From the NCBI GenBank assembly GCA_947579605.1, contig OX388314.1:17481982-17545981 (forward strand): 64,000 nucleotides of DNA. Reading direction: 5' to 3'. A model generated the notes under the pieces. It was not told where the DNA came from. It saw only the letters and a list, made by a program, of their open reading frames with translations, and ran no database searches. Source of the DNA: Athripsodes cinereus (lineage: Eukaryota > Arthropoda > Insecta > Trichoptera > Leptoceridae). The translations under genes were made by a program, and so were the position numbers. The number at the start of each line of letters is the position of its first letter. Positions within the stretch are counted from its first letter, which is position 1. Shown here in pieces: positions 36,181 through 49,500 of this stretch.

Positions 36181-36330
36181 TTAGGGATGGGTAATAGATT
36201 GAAACAATCACTGAAATGAATCAATACTACACTCATTGAATGATCCAAATCACTCAACTGGATTATGACTAATTTTAGATATCACTCAATGTGTTAGAGG
36301 TTTTATAAATACAATTTTAAGGCAAGATAT
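36181..36330 (+). mobile_element. Possible hAT-like terminal fragment
   Basis: Begins 'tagggatgggtaatagattg', resembling the 'agggatgggcaa' ends of insect hAT elements. Repeated short 'cactcaatg'/'cattgaat' subterminal motifs follow. No opposite terminus or transposase was found. Confidence 0.3.
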
Positions 36331-37189
36331 TATTTTGTACTTGAACATTATATAAATGTGGGTTCAATATTCAATAGACTTTTTCATTCAATTTAATTTT
36401 TCAATGTGTTTTTTAGAGCAGATTATGAAGTACTTAAAGAAATCAATAAACTTTCTAACGAGAAAAAAGTTAAAAAAAATCAAACCACTCTTCATACTTT
36501 CTATGCTTATTATATTTTAAAATATCTTTTATTGGTTAAATAAGTTAACTATTTGATTTCTTCTTCTCTTTTTTAAAGGCAAAGTTCCCGGTGTCGAATT
36601 TTGGTTGGCTATTTGTTATTTGATTTATTCAGATTTATAATAATCAAAGCGGTATCTATTGATTGACATAAATATGAAATTGAAAGTGAATACGCTTAGT
36701 GAATCGTGCGAGAACTGGTTCAGTTTAACAGTACTGTTAGCGTAACATACATAATATCGTTGAATTATTCAAGACACATAAGGTTTAACTTAATACATAG
36801 TAGAAAATGGCTTAGGGCATAAATATTATTAATGTATTCATTCCGATTTCACTACTTCTTTTAACGCCTTATAACCGTCATATTCGGATCGCAAGGCCCC
36901 GTAGCCGTGTAATCGTGTCGACCGACCCTAAACTAAGCGCTTGCAGCGTTACTACTTTATTAATAAAATCAATGTATGGAACGTACATATTGAAATAATT
37001 TTCTGCCGTCATAAACATATTACAGAATGGGCTAATTAATAATCTTATCATATTTTACCTAGACCTAACATAGGCTAAATCTATGTTTAACTATAGATAA
37101 TATTTTGTCTTAATTAGTTTTAGATTGTACATAAAAACACATGGTTTAAGTTCTATGTTTTATTTACACTAGGGCTTTGGATCAATTTG

Positions 37190-37390
37190 ACTAAAAGAGG
37201 TGTGATGATGATGATGATTTTGATGATTTTATTTTATTTACGACGCCGTTTTACAGTCTCTAAACCGTCTCAAGGGCGCCAGTGAAGAGTTCAGTTTTTA
37301 ATTTGCCTCTGAAGCTAGTGACCGTCTGACCATCTCTCAGCAGCACCGGTAGGCGATTCCACATAACAGCCCATATGTGGTGCCCATATT
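37190..37390 (-). pseudogene. CR1/L2-like LINE C-terminal fragment
   Basis: The minus strand reads 'VMWNRLPVLLRDGQTVTSF' then 'RGKLKTELFTGALETV' and a stop. This is the same domain as at 24.1 kb, but from a clearly different copy or subfamily. The 3' UTR again carries an 'aagggcgcc'/'gacgccgtttta' motif, and a (GAT)-rich tail lies at 37200-37230. Confidence 0.65.
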
Positions 37391-38031
37391 GAAAAGTCTA
37401 TATTAATAACAAGGAAAAGAAAAACTTGAATATTAAATTCATGTAGTGAACCCAATGGTGAGAAATGCTGTAAAGGCATACGAAAAAAAATCAATAATAA
37501 AATACAACACCTCATATCCATAATTTAAATTACAATAGATTCTTTTCGATTGAAATCATAATAGATTCGTTTAAAAAGTTGACACATGGTCACTACGGGC
37601 TTGATTTAAGTACAAATCTTATGTTTCTCTTTCGATAGTATGCAAAAGGCCTAAATAGAAATTGCACATAATATTTCAAACGCAAAGAAATACTAATAAA
37701 TTGTGCGGTTTAAGTAAGATTGTGATATCGAGTTTCATTTAGATACGGATAGTAATTTCTGTTAGTTATGGATACAAGTGGGAAAATTCGCCACAGTCAT
37801 AATACATATATACCTAGTTTAATGTTTAAGAATATAACGTTATTTTATTATAGCTATTTAGCTTTATATAACTACGCGGTATACTTTTATTGTTACGGTT
37901 GAATGTGGAGCGGTTTATTCACGGTCGGTGCTTGACGGCAAGTGACGAGATTGTTGTATAATTCAAAATCACCAGAATCAGCACTAGAGAAAATAAATAA
38001 ATAAATATCAATACTTTTTACCTATCCATCG

Positions 38032-38172
38032 AAATATGTCACCCATCCTGAATGTCTTAATTTTTGTTGGCACAGAGAGGACATCTTGCATGTTCAATTT
38101 TACTCTATTTAAATATATTACATGCAGTTAGTCTGCTGGTTACCCCATTTGTAGGATATTATGCTGTGATGG
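38032..38172 (+). repeat. Family A repeat, 3' half
   Basis: 'tgtcacccatcctgaatgtc', 'ttggcacagagaggacat', 'acatgcagttagtctgctgg' and 'gctgtgatggttta' are all present in order. A small duplication lengthens the middle. Confidence 0.7.
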
Positions 38173-38498
38173 TTTAGGTAGGTTAGTAAAATACATCGAA
38201 TGATTTTTTATGTATAAACAGAATACAATGAAATTAAACAAGCATTTTGAAGTATCTGCCTTTTGTTTTATTAAGGAAGCCTTCTACATGGCAGATAATT
38301 ACCTACGTATTTTTAAAACTTAATCATTGCTAAGGCATTCAATTAACTGAAATCTGTGATGAGACATTAGAACTTTAGATCATAGACTATAACGGATAAC
38401 ATATTTGGATAACCATATGATGAAATACATTTATCAAAGGACTTATCAATTCAACTCTTCTTCTTATTTTAGAGAATGAAATATATTTTCATTAGGTT

Positions 38499-38544
38499 TT
38501 TTAAAGAAAAATGCTAGTGCTGGCTCTAGCATTTTTCTTTAAAA
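38499..38544. repeat. Hairpin with 19-bp perfect arms
   Basis: 'ttttaaagaaaaatgctag' is followed after an 8-nt loop by its exact reverse complement. It lies 98 bases upstream of the tRNA-His gene. No T-run terminator or gene end is associated, so its role, if any, is unknown. Confidence 0.85.
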
Positions 38545-38642
38545 GGTTAAAGAGACGGCTCTGGTAAAAGAGATTGTTAAGCAAGTAAAAGTGTTGGTAT
38601 TCTTATACCAGATTTTTGTAGACACCGACAACAGCTTCGATA

Positions 38643-38714
38643 GCCGTGATCGTCTAGTGGTTAGGACCCCACGTTGTGGCCGTGGTAACCCAGGTTCGAA
38701 TCCTGGTCACGGCA
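38643..38714 (+). tRNA. tRNA-His (anticodon GTG)
   Basis: This is a complete 72-nt cloverleaf. The acceptor stem 'gccgtga' (38643-38649) pairs perfectly with 'tcacggc' (38707-38713), followed by discriminator A. The anticodon stem 'ccacg'/'cgtgg' (38669-38673, 38681-38685) encloses loop 'ttgtggc' with anticodon GTG at 38676-38678. The A box 'tagtggttagg' and B box 'ggttcgaatcc' are canonical. There is no intron, and CCA is not encoded, as expected in eukaryotes. The sequence looks fully functional and lies on the opposite strand inside the large Nhe2 intron. The G(-1) of mature tRNA-His would be added after transcription. The genomic base at that position is A. Confidence 0.97.
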
Positions 38715-38748
38715 GAGTTGAAAATGCTCTGTCATGGCGAAGCATCTC

Positions 38749-38758
38749 TTTTTTTTTT
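38749..38758 (+). terminator. RNA polymerase III terminator (T10)
   Basis: The first run of four or more T after the tRNA-His gene is ten long and begins 35 bases past the discriminator base. The implied trailer is long for a tRNA gene and contains a possible small stem 'atgct...agcat'. Confidence 0.75.
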
Positions 38759-39499
38759 AAATTAACGAACTAATATTTTTTATTTTTCTTGGGCAATTAT
38801 TAGTCTCACATCATGGTAGGGTTTGCCTTATTTGTCTTCCTTAGCAATGTTGTTCTGTCCGGTGCATCATTTTGAGTGACTTCGTAGTCCCGTAACATTC
38901 AGTCACCTGCATTTGGACCTACACCTGGCCCCACACTTGCGCAAGTAACAACTTGGGCAACCCAAAACTGTTGAATATGTACGATGAAAAGAATGAATAT
39001 GAGGAAATTAAAAAAAAATATTAAAAAGGAAACAAACGTATCTCGTACTATTGTTTTTGTCTACTTCTAATCTGGAATGGTGGAAGACTAAATTGAAATT
39101 ATTACTTAAATCGACATGTTGGTTTGAAAGAAATTAGGCATATAAAGAAAATATACCAAATAATTATCTTACATTTTTAAAAAATAATACTAACATAATA
39201 TGTAAACTTTTACAAACCATTGCTGTTTAAATGAAGAATATAAGAAAAATAATATTATAGTTATAGCTACAGAGTGTCATATTACCACTACCAAGTTGGA
39301 AAATGTTTTGTATTAGGTACTATGTTTATTCCAAGACGTTAGGAAGTGACTTTAATATTTTATCAAATAAATATTTGACTCTATTCACATGAAGTTATGT
39401 ATGTTTTCAAATCCATTACAGATACATTAACCAGATAAGTACGAGTAACAGAGAAAATAGTATTATAAAACCATAACGGTATGCTCATAAGTGTGTTCA

Positions 39500-39603
39500 C
39501 TTTACTTTTATGTGCTTTTTGTGTCTGTCATATATTTTATACATGTAAAAGGCTAACGCCGTATGTTGTAATAAATAAATAAAATAAAATAAAAATAAAA
39601 TAA
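39500..39603 (+). repeat. LINE-like 3' tail with (AATAA)n
   Basis: 'aaaaggctaacgccgtatgt' followed by 'tgtaataaataaataaaata' resembles the 3' end of an insect non-LTR element with an AT-rich microsatellite tail. A family A end abuts it directly. Confidence 0.35.
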
Positions 39604-39605
39604 AT

Positions 39606-39705
39606 AAAGTGGGGTAGCAAGTGGACGGGGCGAATATAATTAATATGCAGATGTCCTCTCCGTGCTAATAAAAATAAGATTTTCTGGATGGGTGCATGGC
39701 TTACT
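39606..39705 (-). repeat. Family A repeat, 3' half
   Basis: 'aagtggggtagcaagtgg', 'gatgtcctctccgtgctaat' and 'tttctggatgggtgcatggc' match the family A minus strand. The terminal 'ccatcacggca' is lost. Confidence 0.55.
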
Positions 39706-39797
39706 TCGGGGTGGAGTTATCGGTAAAGAAAACAACACTCTCATTGAAAACTTGTATCCATTAAGAATTGAGTGAGTTTCAAGTAACAATAGTACAG

Positions 39798-40007
39798 CAG
39801 GGCTACTCTTGACAAAACTAAACACGTTCTTAATCTAGTCTTGATCTTGATCATACGACGCACGAAGGGACTATGGCCAAAAATACACGCAAACCGTTCG
39901 CGCGTTAGCGGTGGCGCGGTGTTTTTGACCATAGTCCCTTCGTGCGTCGTATGATCAAGATCAAGACTAGATTAAGATCGTGTTTAGTTTTGTCAAGAGT
40001 AACCCTG
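39798..40007. mobile_element. Palindromic MITE, copy 5
   Basis: Same ends as copies 1 and 4 and the same 210-bp length as copy 1. It is flanked by CAG at 39795-39797 and 40008-40010. The two arms are almost exact reverse complements. Open frames seen on either strand across it are by-products of the palindrome. Confidence 0.88.
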
Positions 40008-42630
40008 CAGGTCTAGTGCAAATAATAGTTTTTATTGAGAGTTATGTCACATCTGTATGGAACATGCAATGTTTAACTCTCGACTGTTTTGATATAATAG
40101 CTGGTAGCTGGATTCAAAGCTTGTTTACAACGAATCGAGTTATTCGAACTTCCTCCCTAACTACATGCTTTGGTTTGCGCTCAGTAGAGAAAGGCGTGTG
40201 TTAGAAATTAATATTTTATTACCTACTATCGCACATTGTTTTTTCTCTCTCGAGAACACTTATTTGTTTCATACTACTCTTAAAATTTGCACAACTATAT
40301 TGTACGGATACTACTTGTACTACGTACTGATACTTGCTGATGCTTCGTCGCTGAATAAAACACTTTTTTAGTACGCCGAAATATTTTATTTTTTATATCC
40401 CAAGAGATGGAATGATTTTACAAAGAAGAATCTCATTTTGATAGAAACGATATTGTAAAAGTGTTTCTTCTTTGTACGCGAAATTCCATTGTTATAATGA
40501 AAATCAAGTTCTTATTTGTAAAATATTTTTTTATTATTTTCTCATGCCGCATTCCATATATAATAGTTTAGAAGCAGAGAGGACAGAGTATATCTAACAA
40601 GTCCTTCCATACCATTTTCACTTCCTCCCTGAATGCATACAATTCCTCATCACGCATGCAAGTCGAGTTTTCTTAAACAATAATAAAAATAATTACTTTA
40701 TTATGTAGCAGAAAAATATACAATTAATTGCTATTTGACTTAATGAGCTTAAGTAAATAATTTAGATACAAGTACAATAGATTAAATTAGTTCGTTCGAA
40801 CGTAAGGTATAATTGCGCGATTTCGCATGACTAAGAAAAAGTGTCAATCAATAGTCTTTAGGATATAAGAGACATCATGACGACCATATGCTCCACATTG
40901 GGAATATCAATACCATAATATGAATAATAATAAGTATTATGGATTTAAACAACATATAGATAGAGCATGAGCGCCATACGACAACCATCAGTATGTAGGC
41001 TATATACGAGTATTATGTATTATTATGAAGTATTCACATAACAATATAGTTCAGGCACTCAGTAAGTTCAATGCCAACACGCGATGCGGTACTTTGTGGG
41101 TCATGCAGTTATAGCAGTAGGTACTCTACTTCTATATATATGTAACTACTTATAGAAATATTAACTTCTTGCATACTCACTAACAGTATGATATTTATAT
41201 TGTAGAGGCCTATACCCATTGAGGTAGTAAGATAACTGGAGGGTTCATAGTTAAACGTAAGTTGACAGGGAAGTCTAATAACTACCTGTATATTTTTGTT
41301 ATTTACCGATCATATTGAGTTCTGTAAATGAAAATTGCTTAACAAAACTGAACATTTATTTTATAACGGAAATGGTAGCTTGCAGGTTGGATCGCAATTT
41401 TAGAAAATAGCCCTGGAAACTTGTTTTTTTTTTCATAAATTTTCACAATTAACGATCATTTGATTAGTACATTCTATTAGCTGCATTCTTGTGTTGTGTC
41501 TAGGAAGAAGTATGTGGGAGATTGGAAGGACATCCAAAGGTATACCCAGAGTCATTACAGTGGCTTTCTCGACGGGAACTTAGGATTTGATTTGAAATGA
41601 CTATTGACCATTGGAATACAAGCCGAAGCCATACAAAAAGTAAAGTAAGTAATTATTGAGATTAAGAATAATTTGTCTCAAATTACATTTTAGTTTTGTA
41701 TTAAGAATTTTATAAAAAATTAAATATTACCACTCTCTTCATCGCATATAAAAGTTTTGACTGACACAATAATAAAAAATAGACATACCTACATGTACAA
41801 GTATGTACAAATCTGATTTTGTGGTGACGCGGCTTCCGTTAGATTAATAGTTTACTATATCCATGATTATGTCATGGAAGTCTCCTGTAACACTTTGTAC
41901 CAGAATAGGTGCACAATGAACACAACAGTACCTATGTCTATTGTGTTTATGTACTGACATACTTAGTATCAGCTGATAGATGTGTCTGTTTCACACTGTC
42001 TCTTTGAAATATAAGGAAATTATATTATTCATACAGCATTGTACGTATTCCGACACTGTTCTGTACACGTCAATCACATATGTCACCATTCAACGTAGAA
42101 CCCATGCTTTGTAATCATACAAGATTTCAAACATAAATTATTTACCTCTGAATTGTGATGTCGTTCATTAAACAATATCGGATACAAAATATAAAACAAC
42201 TTTATTGGTGATATAATTGTCATAAAACATTCATAATACTTGTAGATACTGAGAAATATACTCAGGTTGTTGATAGCAAATTTGGAGTTATTTGGATAAA
42301 TTGAGACCCATATTTAACAACAATTGAGAAGTTTTAGGACGAGCTTTTTGTTATTCTATTTTTATATTGGTAAGATTATATTTTCATAGTTTTTCTGTCC
42401 TCACTCATTCTTTCCACGTGTCCAAAACATCGTACTTTGTTATTTTTATCCTAAGAATCATTTTAATCCACATCATTATTACAAATTAAACTGTTATAAA
42501 TTATTGTATTATTTCTTCAATCGAATTTCTCAAGCGATTTACATATCCACTGCCTACAAAATAAGATTAATTAATTAAGACGCTTCATTGATCAAAGATA
42601 ATGGGGGGTTAATTAATATAAATTCTTCTA

Positions 42631-43001
42631 TACCATCACGGCATAGCCCTTAAAGTGGAATGGACAGCGGTGTTATTGAATACTCGTATATGGAATTTAT
42701 AAGTCGTCTTCTTTGTGCCATAAAACTAGGACATTCAGGATGGGTGGCATACCACATAAATACATAGAAGATTTTGACCCCTTCCCAATATTTTATGTTT
42801 GTATTGTTGAATCTGGATGATATGGAATCTCAGCTCTTAAAACATCCAAGGGAAAGTGGTTGAAAACCCTTAATGTTAGTTGCATCGAAGATTATGAATG
42901 TCTTGTATGTGAGTTTTACGAATATCCGCCAGGATTTTACAGGACACTAGAAAACAAAAAGAAAAGATTTGAAGAGTTCTGTTCGGGGGACTCCACGGTT
43001 A
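42631..43001 (-). repeat. Family A repeat with about 130 bp of extra internal sequence
   Basis: Begins 'taccatcacggcatagccc', continues 'aggacattcaggatgggtgg', and ends with 'gattttacaggacactagaa' and 'gggggactccacgg'. Between 42760 and 42890 there is extra sequence not found in other copies, so it is either interrupted or a longer subfamily. Confidence 0.6.
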
Positions 43002-44857
43002 TAAATTAATTAATTATAATTAGATAGATTGCTTATTATTATTCTGTACCTTTGAATATTTTTATAATATAAATATTTATTATGTACCCACAGACGTTAA
43101 TGAGAATTTCGTTAGAAATAGCTGAAATGAATTATATAATAAAGAAAACGTATTCAGACAGAGTCTCATTACATCAAATCTTAATTACATTTTACGTTTC
43201 TTTTTTCTTTTTCATATTATCAACGCTCTGTGATTAAAACACCCATTCTTTATTTTGTCTTTACAGCAGTTACTTTCATAATGAAGAAGTGAGATAATAA
43301 GCTGTGATGTTTTGATGAGAAATTCAAAACGTAAAACCTTGTTGGTCAAATTAAAATTCAAATATAAAACAATACAAAAAAATAATTCCTTTGGGTATCT
43401 ACATTATTTCTAAGCAAGCGCATATATATACGGTTATATTAGAATTAGGTATACATGCATAGTTACACATTTTTAATATTATATTTTAACCATGAAAATA
43501 TTACTTTCTTTATTTTAAAACTTTTGATATAATAGAATCCAAAATTCAGTATATGTTGGATGCTTTTCCATGAAAATTAACAAGTAGTGGATGATGTACA
43601 AATAAAATAAAGAAATCTCTATGACAGTGAGTTTAATACATTGCAATGGATGGAGTTGACTTTGCTTTAGAAAATCCTGTTTTGAACTAGAGCGTTCCAA
43701 GCAAAACGCTTGCAAAATAAATAATCTCCCTTACCATAGGAACTCGTATTTACTTTGCCTGAGTAGATGAAGAGCAAACCTACCAACTTCAATAAAAAAC
43801 GCAAACATTTAGAGAAAATATGAAACGTACCTACATTAGTACAACGCTTTTTATGAGAGAATGTGTTAACTTTAAAGGATTATCTCAAAAAGAAAGAAGA
43901 GATATTGAAATAAATGGGGATGTATGTCTTTTATTATTCCAAAATTATTAAGTTTTAATGTGAAAACACAAAGAAAACTGTAAATATTGAACGTTTGAAT
44001 TGAAATATTGTAAAGATGAAAACAACTAAAGAACGCTAATACACCTAATCACAATATTTCAAAATGGTTCATAGGTTTATAAATCAGAAAAAACTCAGCC
44101 AAAATAATGTGGTGGTTATTCAAAATATTTTAGTTGTATATTACATCATGTGTTAAAAAAAAGGTAACTTTCTTGGTTCTGAATCACTTTTAATGTTTGT
44201 TCGCGATAATAGTCCTTGTAAAATTGCGATACTAAGATCGACAGGCTTCATGCTAAATTTTAAAATTATTTGAGAACATAACTGATTCCATCAGTCGTTT
44301 AACGACTTTCAAATTATAAGGTGATATTGATCTTAGCGTTGGCACAAAGAGAATGACATTGAATAGAAACAAATTTTGGTTTACACGTGTTGAGAGCGAG
44401 ATCAAGGATGTATTATGTTAATATTGGGTTTTTTTAAAGTAAAGTTTGTGACGAGAGGAATATTAAAGTATCATTCTTTGTTACAATTTAAGGCAATTTT
44501 AATAAAACTAAACTGCTTGAATAATTTTAGTAATAACAATATGGCAAATGTGATCTTTTTACTCACTTATGTACATATTCTAAGGAATTTGTTGCTTGTT
44601 AAGTATTTTTATATTGTAGACGTATTTACTCCAAAATGAGACCATTGAAATGCTTAAGAGTAAAAATATATTAAATTACGTTTTGAGAATGAATTTTGTT
44701 CTGAGAATTGTGAAACGAATTTTGTAGACAAGTAATTTTATTTTACGTTAAAAAGTAATGTTTTTTGTAACAGACTGTCTGAGTACCTTTTATTCTCATA
44801 CGAAACAAACAAATATTTATACACATATTTACATTATAATATATCTCTCAACATCAA

Positions 44858-45075
44858 CACAGCACCTCCGAGAAGTGTGGTTGCTAGTAGACCAATTGCA
44901 CGTAAATAAAGGTGGATCTCTCCATGTCAGTAAAAAAAAAAATCATTCAAGAAAACCTTATCCCCGAATTGAAGATATTAAATAGATTATTCGGAAAATT
45001 CATTTTGCCTTTCATTGGGCACTAAAAAACTTACAGCAAAGAGTGAGAGACCAATTCATTGCCGGTGATTCTACA
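44858..45075 (-). repeat. Family A repeat, diverged
   Basis: 'ggttgctagtagaccaattg', 'aattgaagatattaaataga', 'aaaacttacagcaaagagtg' and 'agagaccaattcattgccgg' follow minus-strand family A order. The 3' terminus near 44858 is degraded. Confidence 0.6.
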
Positions 45076-45479
45076 GAACAAATACAACATATCTATGTAA
45101 AAAAGTATATATGTACACATAATAATTATGTGGATCTTTCGTCACTATATAATTTTTGTATATAGACATGTCATTAAGATTATTAAAGTAATAACATTGT
45201 TTATAGGTAATATTGATAGAATATTATTTAATATCTGATGTGTATTTTTTTTATAATTATAATGGTCAAAATGATTAAATCATGAAATGAAAAAAGCTCA
45301 TCAATCTTCATTGACTAGATGATAAGCATTATGATAATATTAAATAAAAAACAATATATTACAACATATTAATCCATCATCCTAATGCTCAATAATATGA
45401 GAACTTTGATAATAGTATTTTATAATCAAGAGGATTATGGTTGCATACTCCGCAAACCAAAGAATTTATAGAACAATGA

Positions 45480-45750
45480 AGAGATTGAAAACATAATTAT
45501 AGAACATAATCTAGAAAGTGACAAAGTTAATATTGACAAAACTGATACATTAGAACAAAAGGCACTAGAAACGTCTGACAAAATGTTGAAATAGTATTAC
45601 GAGTAGTTTGATGTTATAATATTCATACTAATACCTTAAATGGATTCTAGATGAAGTGATTGCAAAAAGCTATGAAAATCCGTTTGCTTTCATACTTATG
45701 GATTACAAAGATGTTGAATAATAGAAAGATTCTTATTACAAATGTATGTT
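45480..45750 (+). pseudogene. Possible decayed reverse transcriptase fragment
   Basis: A short plus-strand stretch reads 'WILDEVIAKSYENPFAFI' and then 'LMDYKDVE' (about 45650-45710). It resembles the palm block 'F.DY.KAFD' of non-LTR reverse transcriptases, with the key positions partly kept. Everything around it is broken by stops, and nothing else of the protein can be placed with confidence. Confidence 0.3.
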
Positions 45751-48170
45751 TGCTTGCGAGATGCTTGAGATAATGTTATGAAAAAACTACTTGAGTCTGG
45801 GTTTCAAATTATAACCTTTCTTTATGAAACTTGTACCATTAATAGATTTCTAGAAGGTTTATTTATATACTGGAATTTTATTACATCTAAAGCTCTGTTT
45901 TTATACACCAAATTTTGAAGACTTTTTAACAACTATGTATGTATATATATATGTTGTTGAGACGATATAAGACGAATTACTTAAGTGAAAACGATACAAT
46001 ATTTTCAGAATTACAAGTTTAAGAAGAATAAAGGGGACATCTAGATATGATGGATAGAAAATGGATTTAAATATGAATAAAATTACAATTCATATTAACA
46101 TCTTCAAAAAAATATATGTTCCATAATTTATACAAACTGAGGCAAATAATTTTGTAATATAATTAATTTATGTTCATGAATACAAAATAGGTATATATTA
46201 TTTTATATTCTTTTTTATAATCAACTCTTACATAATACGTTGTATTGATTTTTCTCTTATTTGCATCTGATTAGAATTAAACATTTAATTGAATAATATT
46301 ATAGTTATTTTACCTATATTATGATTAGTCTTATTAAGAATTCATATATGCTATAAGTGATTATAAGTTGTGCGATAAAATTTAACTTATTCTAAAAATA
46401 GAAAATGATTACAACAATATTTAAGGGAATTGAAGATATGATAAGGATTATATTTTCCAATTTTTTTTTGTATAGGGATAAAAATATGTATATATTTTTC
46501 AGAAAATGTAGCTGGTTTTCATATTTATATAATATATTTTTTTAAATGACAAATAATGTTTGTAACAAAAATTATTCATTTAAAATATAGCTCAAAAGCT
46601 CCATTAATCCTCAAAAAAATCGGTCTAATATTTAGGGTGCAATCAATTACTTTATATTCTGTGATGGAGATAATAATTGAGAACCTGTATTATTTCTACT
46701 ATCTCCAACGAATGTAGATTTTATCGTCTCATCAAGGCTCAAATGTATGAAAAGCTAAGATGATGCGATTCAACACTGAATAGACTGAAATGTTTGGGAG
46801 TTGGTCAAGGTATACAAATTATTGAATATTTTATGTAATATAAACACAAACATTATAATAAAAATTCCATCGGAATAACTTATCCGAATATTTTAGTTAT
46901 TTCTTGCAAAAATTATGTACTACATAGATCCTTAATACACATACATAGATACCTCAATGAATGGTTGGCTTGGCAACGCTCCAGATGATTGACTATAATA
47001 TGCCTGGGGATCTCACTTATATATATATATATTTATTTGGTATGTGTAAATATTCACTATGAACAGGATTTGTATGTAATGGATGCTTCGCTTTTTCATT
47101 GCTTTGTAATAATATTATTGTTTTATATAACATTTTGCTAGATCTGTGAGATATTAATGTGCAGTTGTAATAAACGTTTATTCAAACAATACTCAATGTT
47201 GATTTAGTAAGTACTACAGAATATGATTGTGAGCCATATTTAATATATGCAAATATATTTAAAACTTCACATTAAACCAGCACGCTTGAGATAGTCAAAA
47301 TACTTTAAAACGGTATGAAAGAAGAGATCCAATATCAGAATTAATATAAGCGACATCACCAATTATTACAGTGTGGTCCAAGTAATTCTACATTTATGCC
47401 TGTAATAGACAATATAATTTTTCATCGTTTACGTTATGTTAACTTTATGTTGTGCTTGTTGGCATGATTGTAAAAAAAATCACGACAAATCGTACACTAT
47501 TAACTTTCATGAGAAATAGAATCAATGAGTTTCATTCCAGTACATTCAAATCTTCAGGTAAACAGAAAAATGCACAACAACCTTTGATATACTTGAGGAG
47601 CCTTGTACAATAGAAATTATATTGAAAGCGGGTCTTGTCGTTGAATAAAATAAGCAAAGTATCTACGTATATACATACATTCATACGTGGAGAACAATAT
47701 ACATGATATATGTAATTTGTTTTATTGATTTTCATGCAAAACCATTTGCATGCAACCCGGGAAATATTCAATACCGGGAATCCTGGGAAATAGGACAAGC
47801 TAGTTCAAATATATTGTCAATTGCCACAAATTAAAATATAAACTAATAGCGTATGATAACATAAATTTGTGTATTTTTATATCCTTTCAAAAATATGACA
47901 AAATACACTCGTATTTATTGATATTTGTACTTACTCGTACTAATACTGTTTTCACTTGTTACATTAGAACTGAAATGATTGATATGGATAAAATTATGTT
48001 TTTTTTTGGTTCAATGTTTCGCATCGATTGATGATAGACCCGAGAAGTCAAAAGACTTTTTTATCATAATTATTTAATATAAAGTAGATAATTATCAACG
48101 ATTGTTTCAATTTATCCAAGGAATTTCACTACCTGTGCACCAAAACAAAGCAATATGGAACAATGTTTAT

Positions 48171-48490
48171 CGAATATATAAAATTCTCCTGTCACGGTAT
48201 TTGTTATCATACTCCTCCAAAACGGCTGAACCAATTTTGATGAATTTTGTGTGCTTATCGGGTAGGTCTGAGAATCGGCCAACATCCGTTTTTCATATCA
48301 CTTAAAGTCGAGGATTTTTTATTTTAGTTTTTGGTATTTTTTTTTATTTTTATATTTTATGGTGAGGCATTAAAAAATACAAACGGCCCTAAATTTTCAC
48401 CCTTCTACCATCAACTCCTATTTTATAATAGCGATATTAATAATCTAGAAATAATGTATATGGTAAAACAACGTTTGCCGGGTCAGCTAG
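48171..48490 (+). mobile_element. Helitron-like non-autonomous element
   Basis: Starts near 'aaaattctcctgtcacggta', contains 'aacggctgaaccaattttga' and 'gtctgagaatcggccaacat', and ends 'gtttgccgggtcagctag'. The 3' CTAG fits the CTRR terminus of Helitrons. This sequence family is one I recognise as abundant in lepidopteran and other insect genomes. There is no Rep/helicase ORF. The exact 5' border is uncertain. Confidence 0.6.
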
Positions 48491-49109
48491 CAACTTTATA
48501 TTTATGAATTAAAAAGACTTTTATGTACAGGGGATAATAAATTGTTTTGTGAGAAAAGTTTAATCTAAGATATCTTAAGACATGTCTGATTGAATGCATT
48601 TTATGTACGAGAACGACCGACAATATTTATTTATAAATATCTACTACGTTATTATATAAATTATAAGCTTTTCATCAACTGATTGAAGTCTTTTCATCCT
48701 ATTCCAAGCTATGAAAAGGTATTTGGCGTTCCGAATATCTCATTTGCCAAAATAAATAGTTTTTGTAAAGTTGATATCGTTAAATAAATTATATACATAT
48801 TTATATTATAATTTAAGATATTTGTTCAGAGGTAGCATCACATCGCTGTTCAAGGCCGAACAATATGGAAATAGCCCTGATAATCATCAAGCATTGCAGA
48901 GGAGACGCCACTTAGAGAAGAAGAAGAAGAATACATTATTGTTATTACTATTATATCATACATATTCATATTTAGTAATTTAATTAATTGGACTGTTACG
49001 GTACGTGTATTTTCTTAGTAATATACCTATATTTATTAAAAAAAAATATACATCTTTTCCTGCACTTTTGTAACAATATTATTACATAACAGAAGCTGTA
49101 AATATTTTT

Positions 49110-49500
49110 TTTTTTATTTTATTTATTCTATTTCATTCATAAATACATAGTAAACATTGATATTACAATAACAAAATAATATTACACACTGTAAAAATGC
49201 TCCCTCCATAAGCAACTAAATGCTTGTGCGGAGGGTCGGATTTCAACTATAACATTAACACACATATATAAGAATCAGCTAGAAATATTAATACACATAA
49301 GAATTAGTTACAAATAGCAAACTTTCAGTTCTCATGTAAAAAGTTACAGTTCAAACGTTCAACAAAATCTACCAGCACAATACAAAATAAAACCAATACA
49401 ATTATTCACAACGTCAAAACAATATACAAATCAATGGGATCAATTTTACTCTCATCAACATTAACACAAACACACATATACACAGAAATATGGTCATACA
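49110..49500 (-). repeat. LINE-like 3' region
   Basis: An AT-rich tail at 49110-49145 is followed by 'atgctccctccataagcaac' and 'cttgtgcggagggtcgga', then AC-rich sequence with cacac runs. On the minus strand this has the layout of a non-LTR element 3' UTR ending in an AATAAA-like tail. No coding part was recognised. Confidence 0.35.

Noticed and set aside
38870..38990. GC-richer stretch with a minus-strand frame containing 'APDRTTLLRKTNKAN'
   Set aside because: It vaguely recalls a retroelement protein, but it is too short and stop-interrupted to assign.
39741..40204. Open frames across 39.7-40.2 kb, and similar ones at 3.0-3.4 kb
   Set aside because: Produced by the palindromic MITE. The same peptide appears at each copy and mirrors itself on the other strand.
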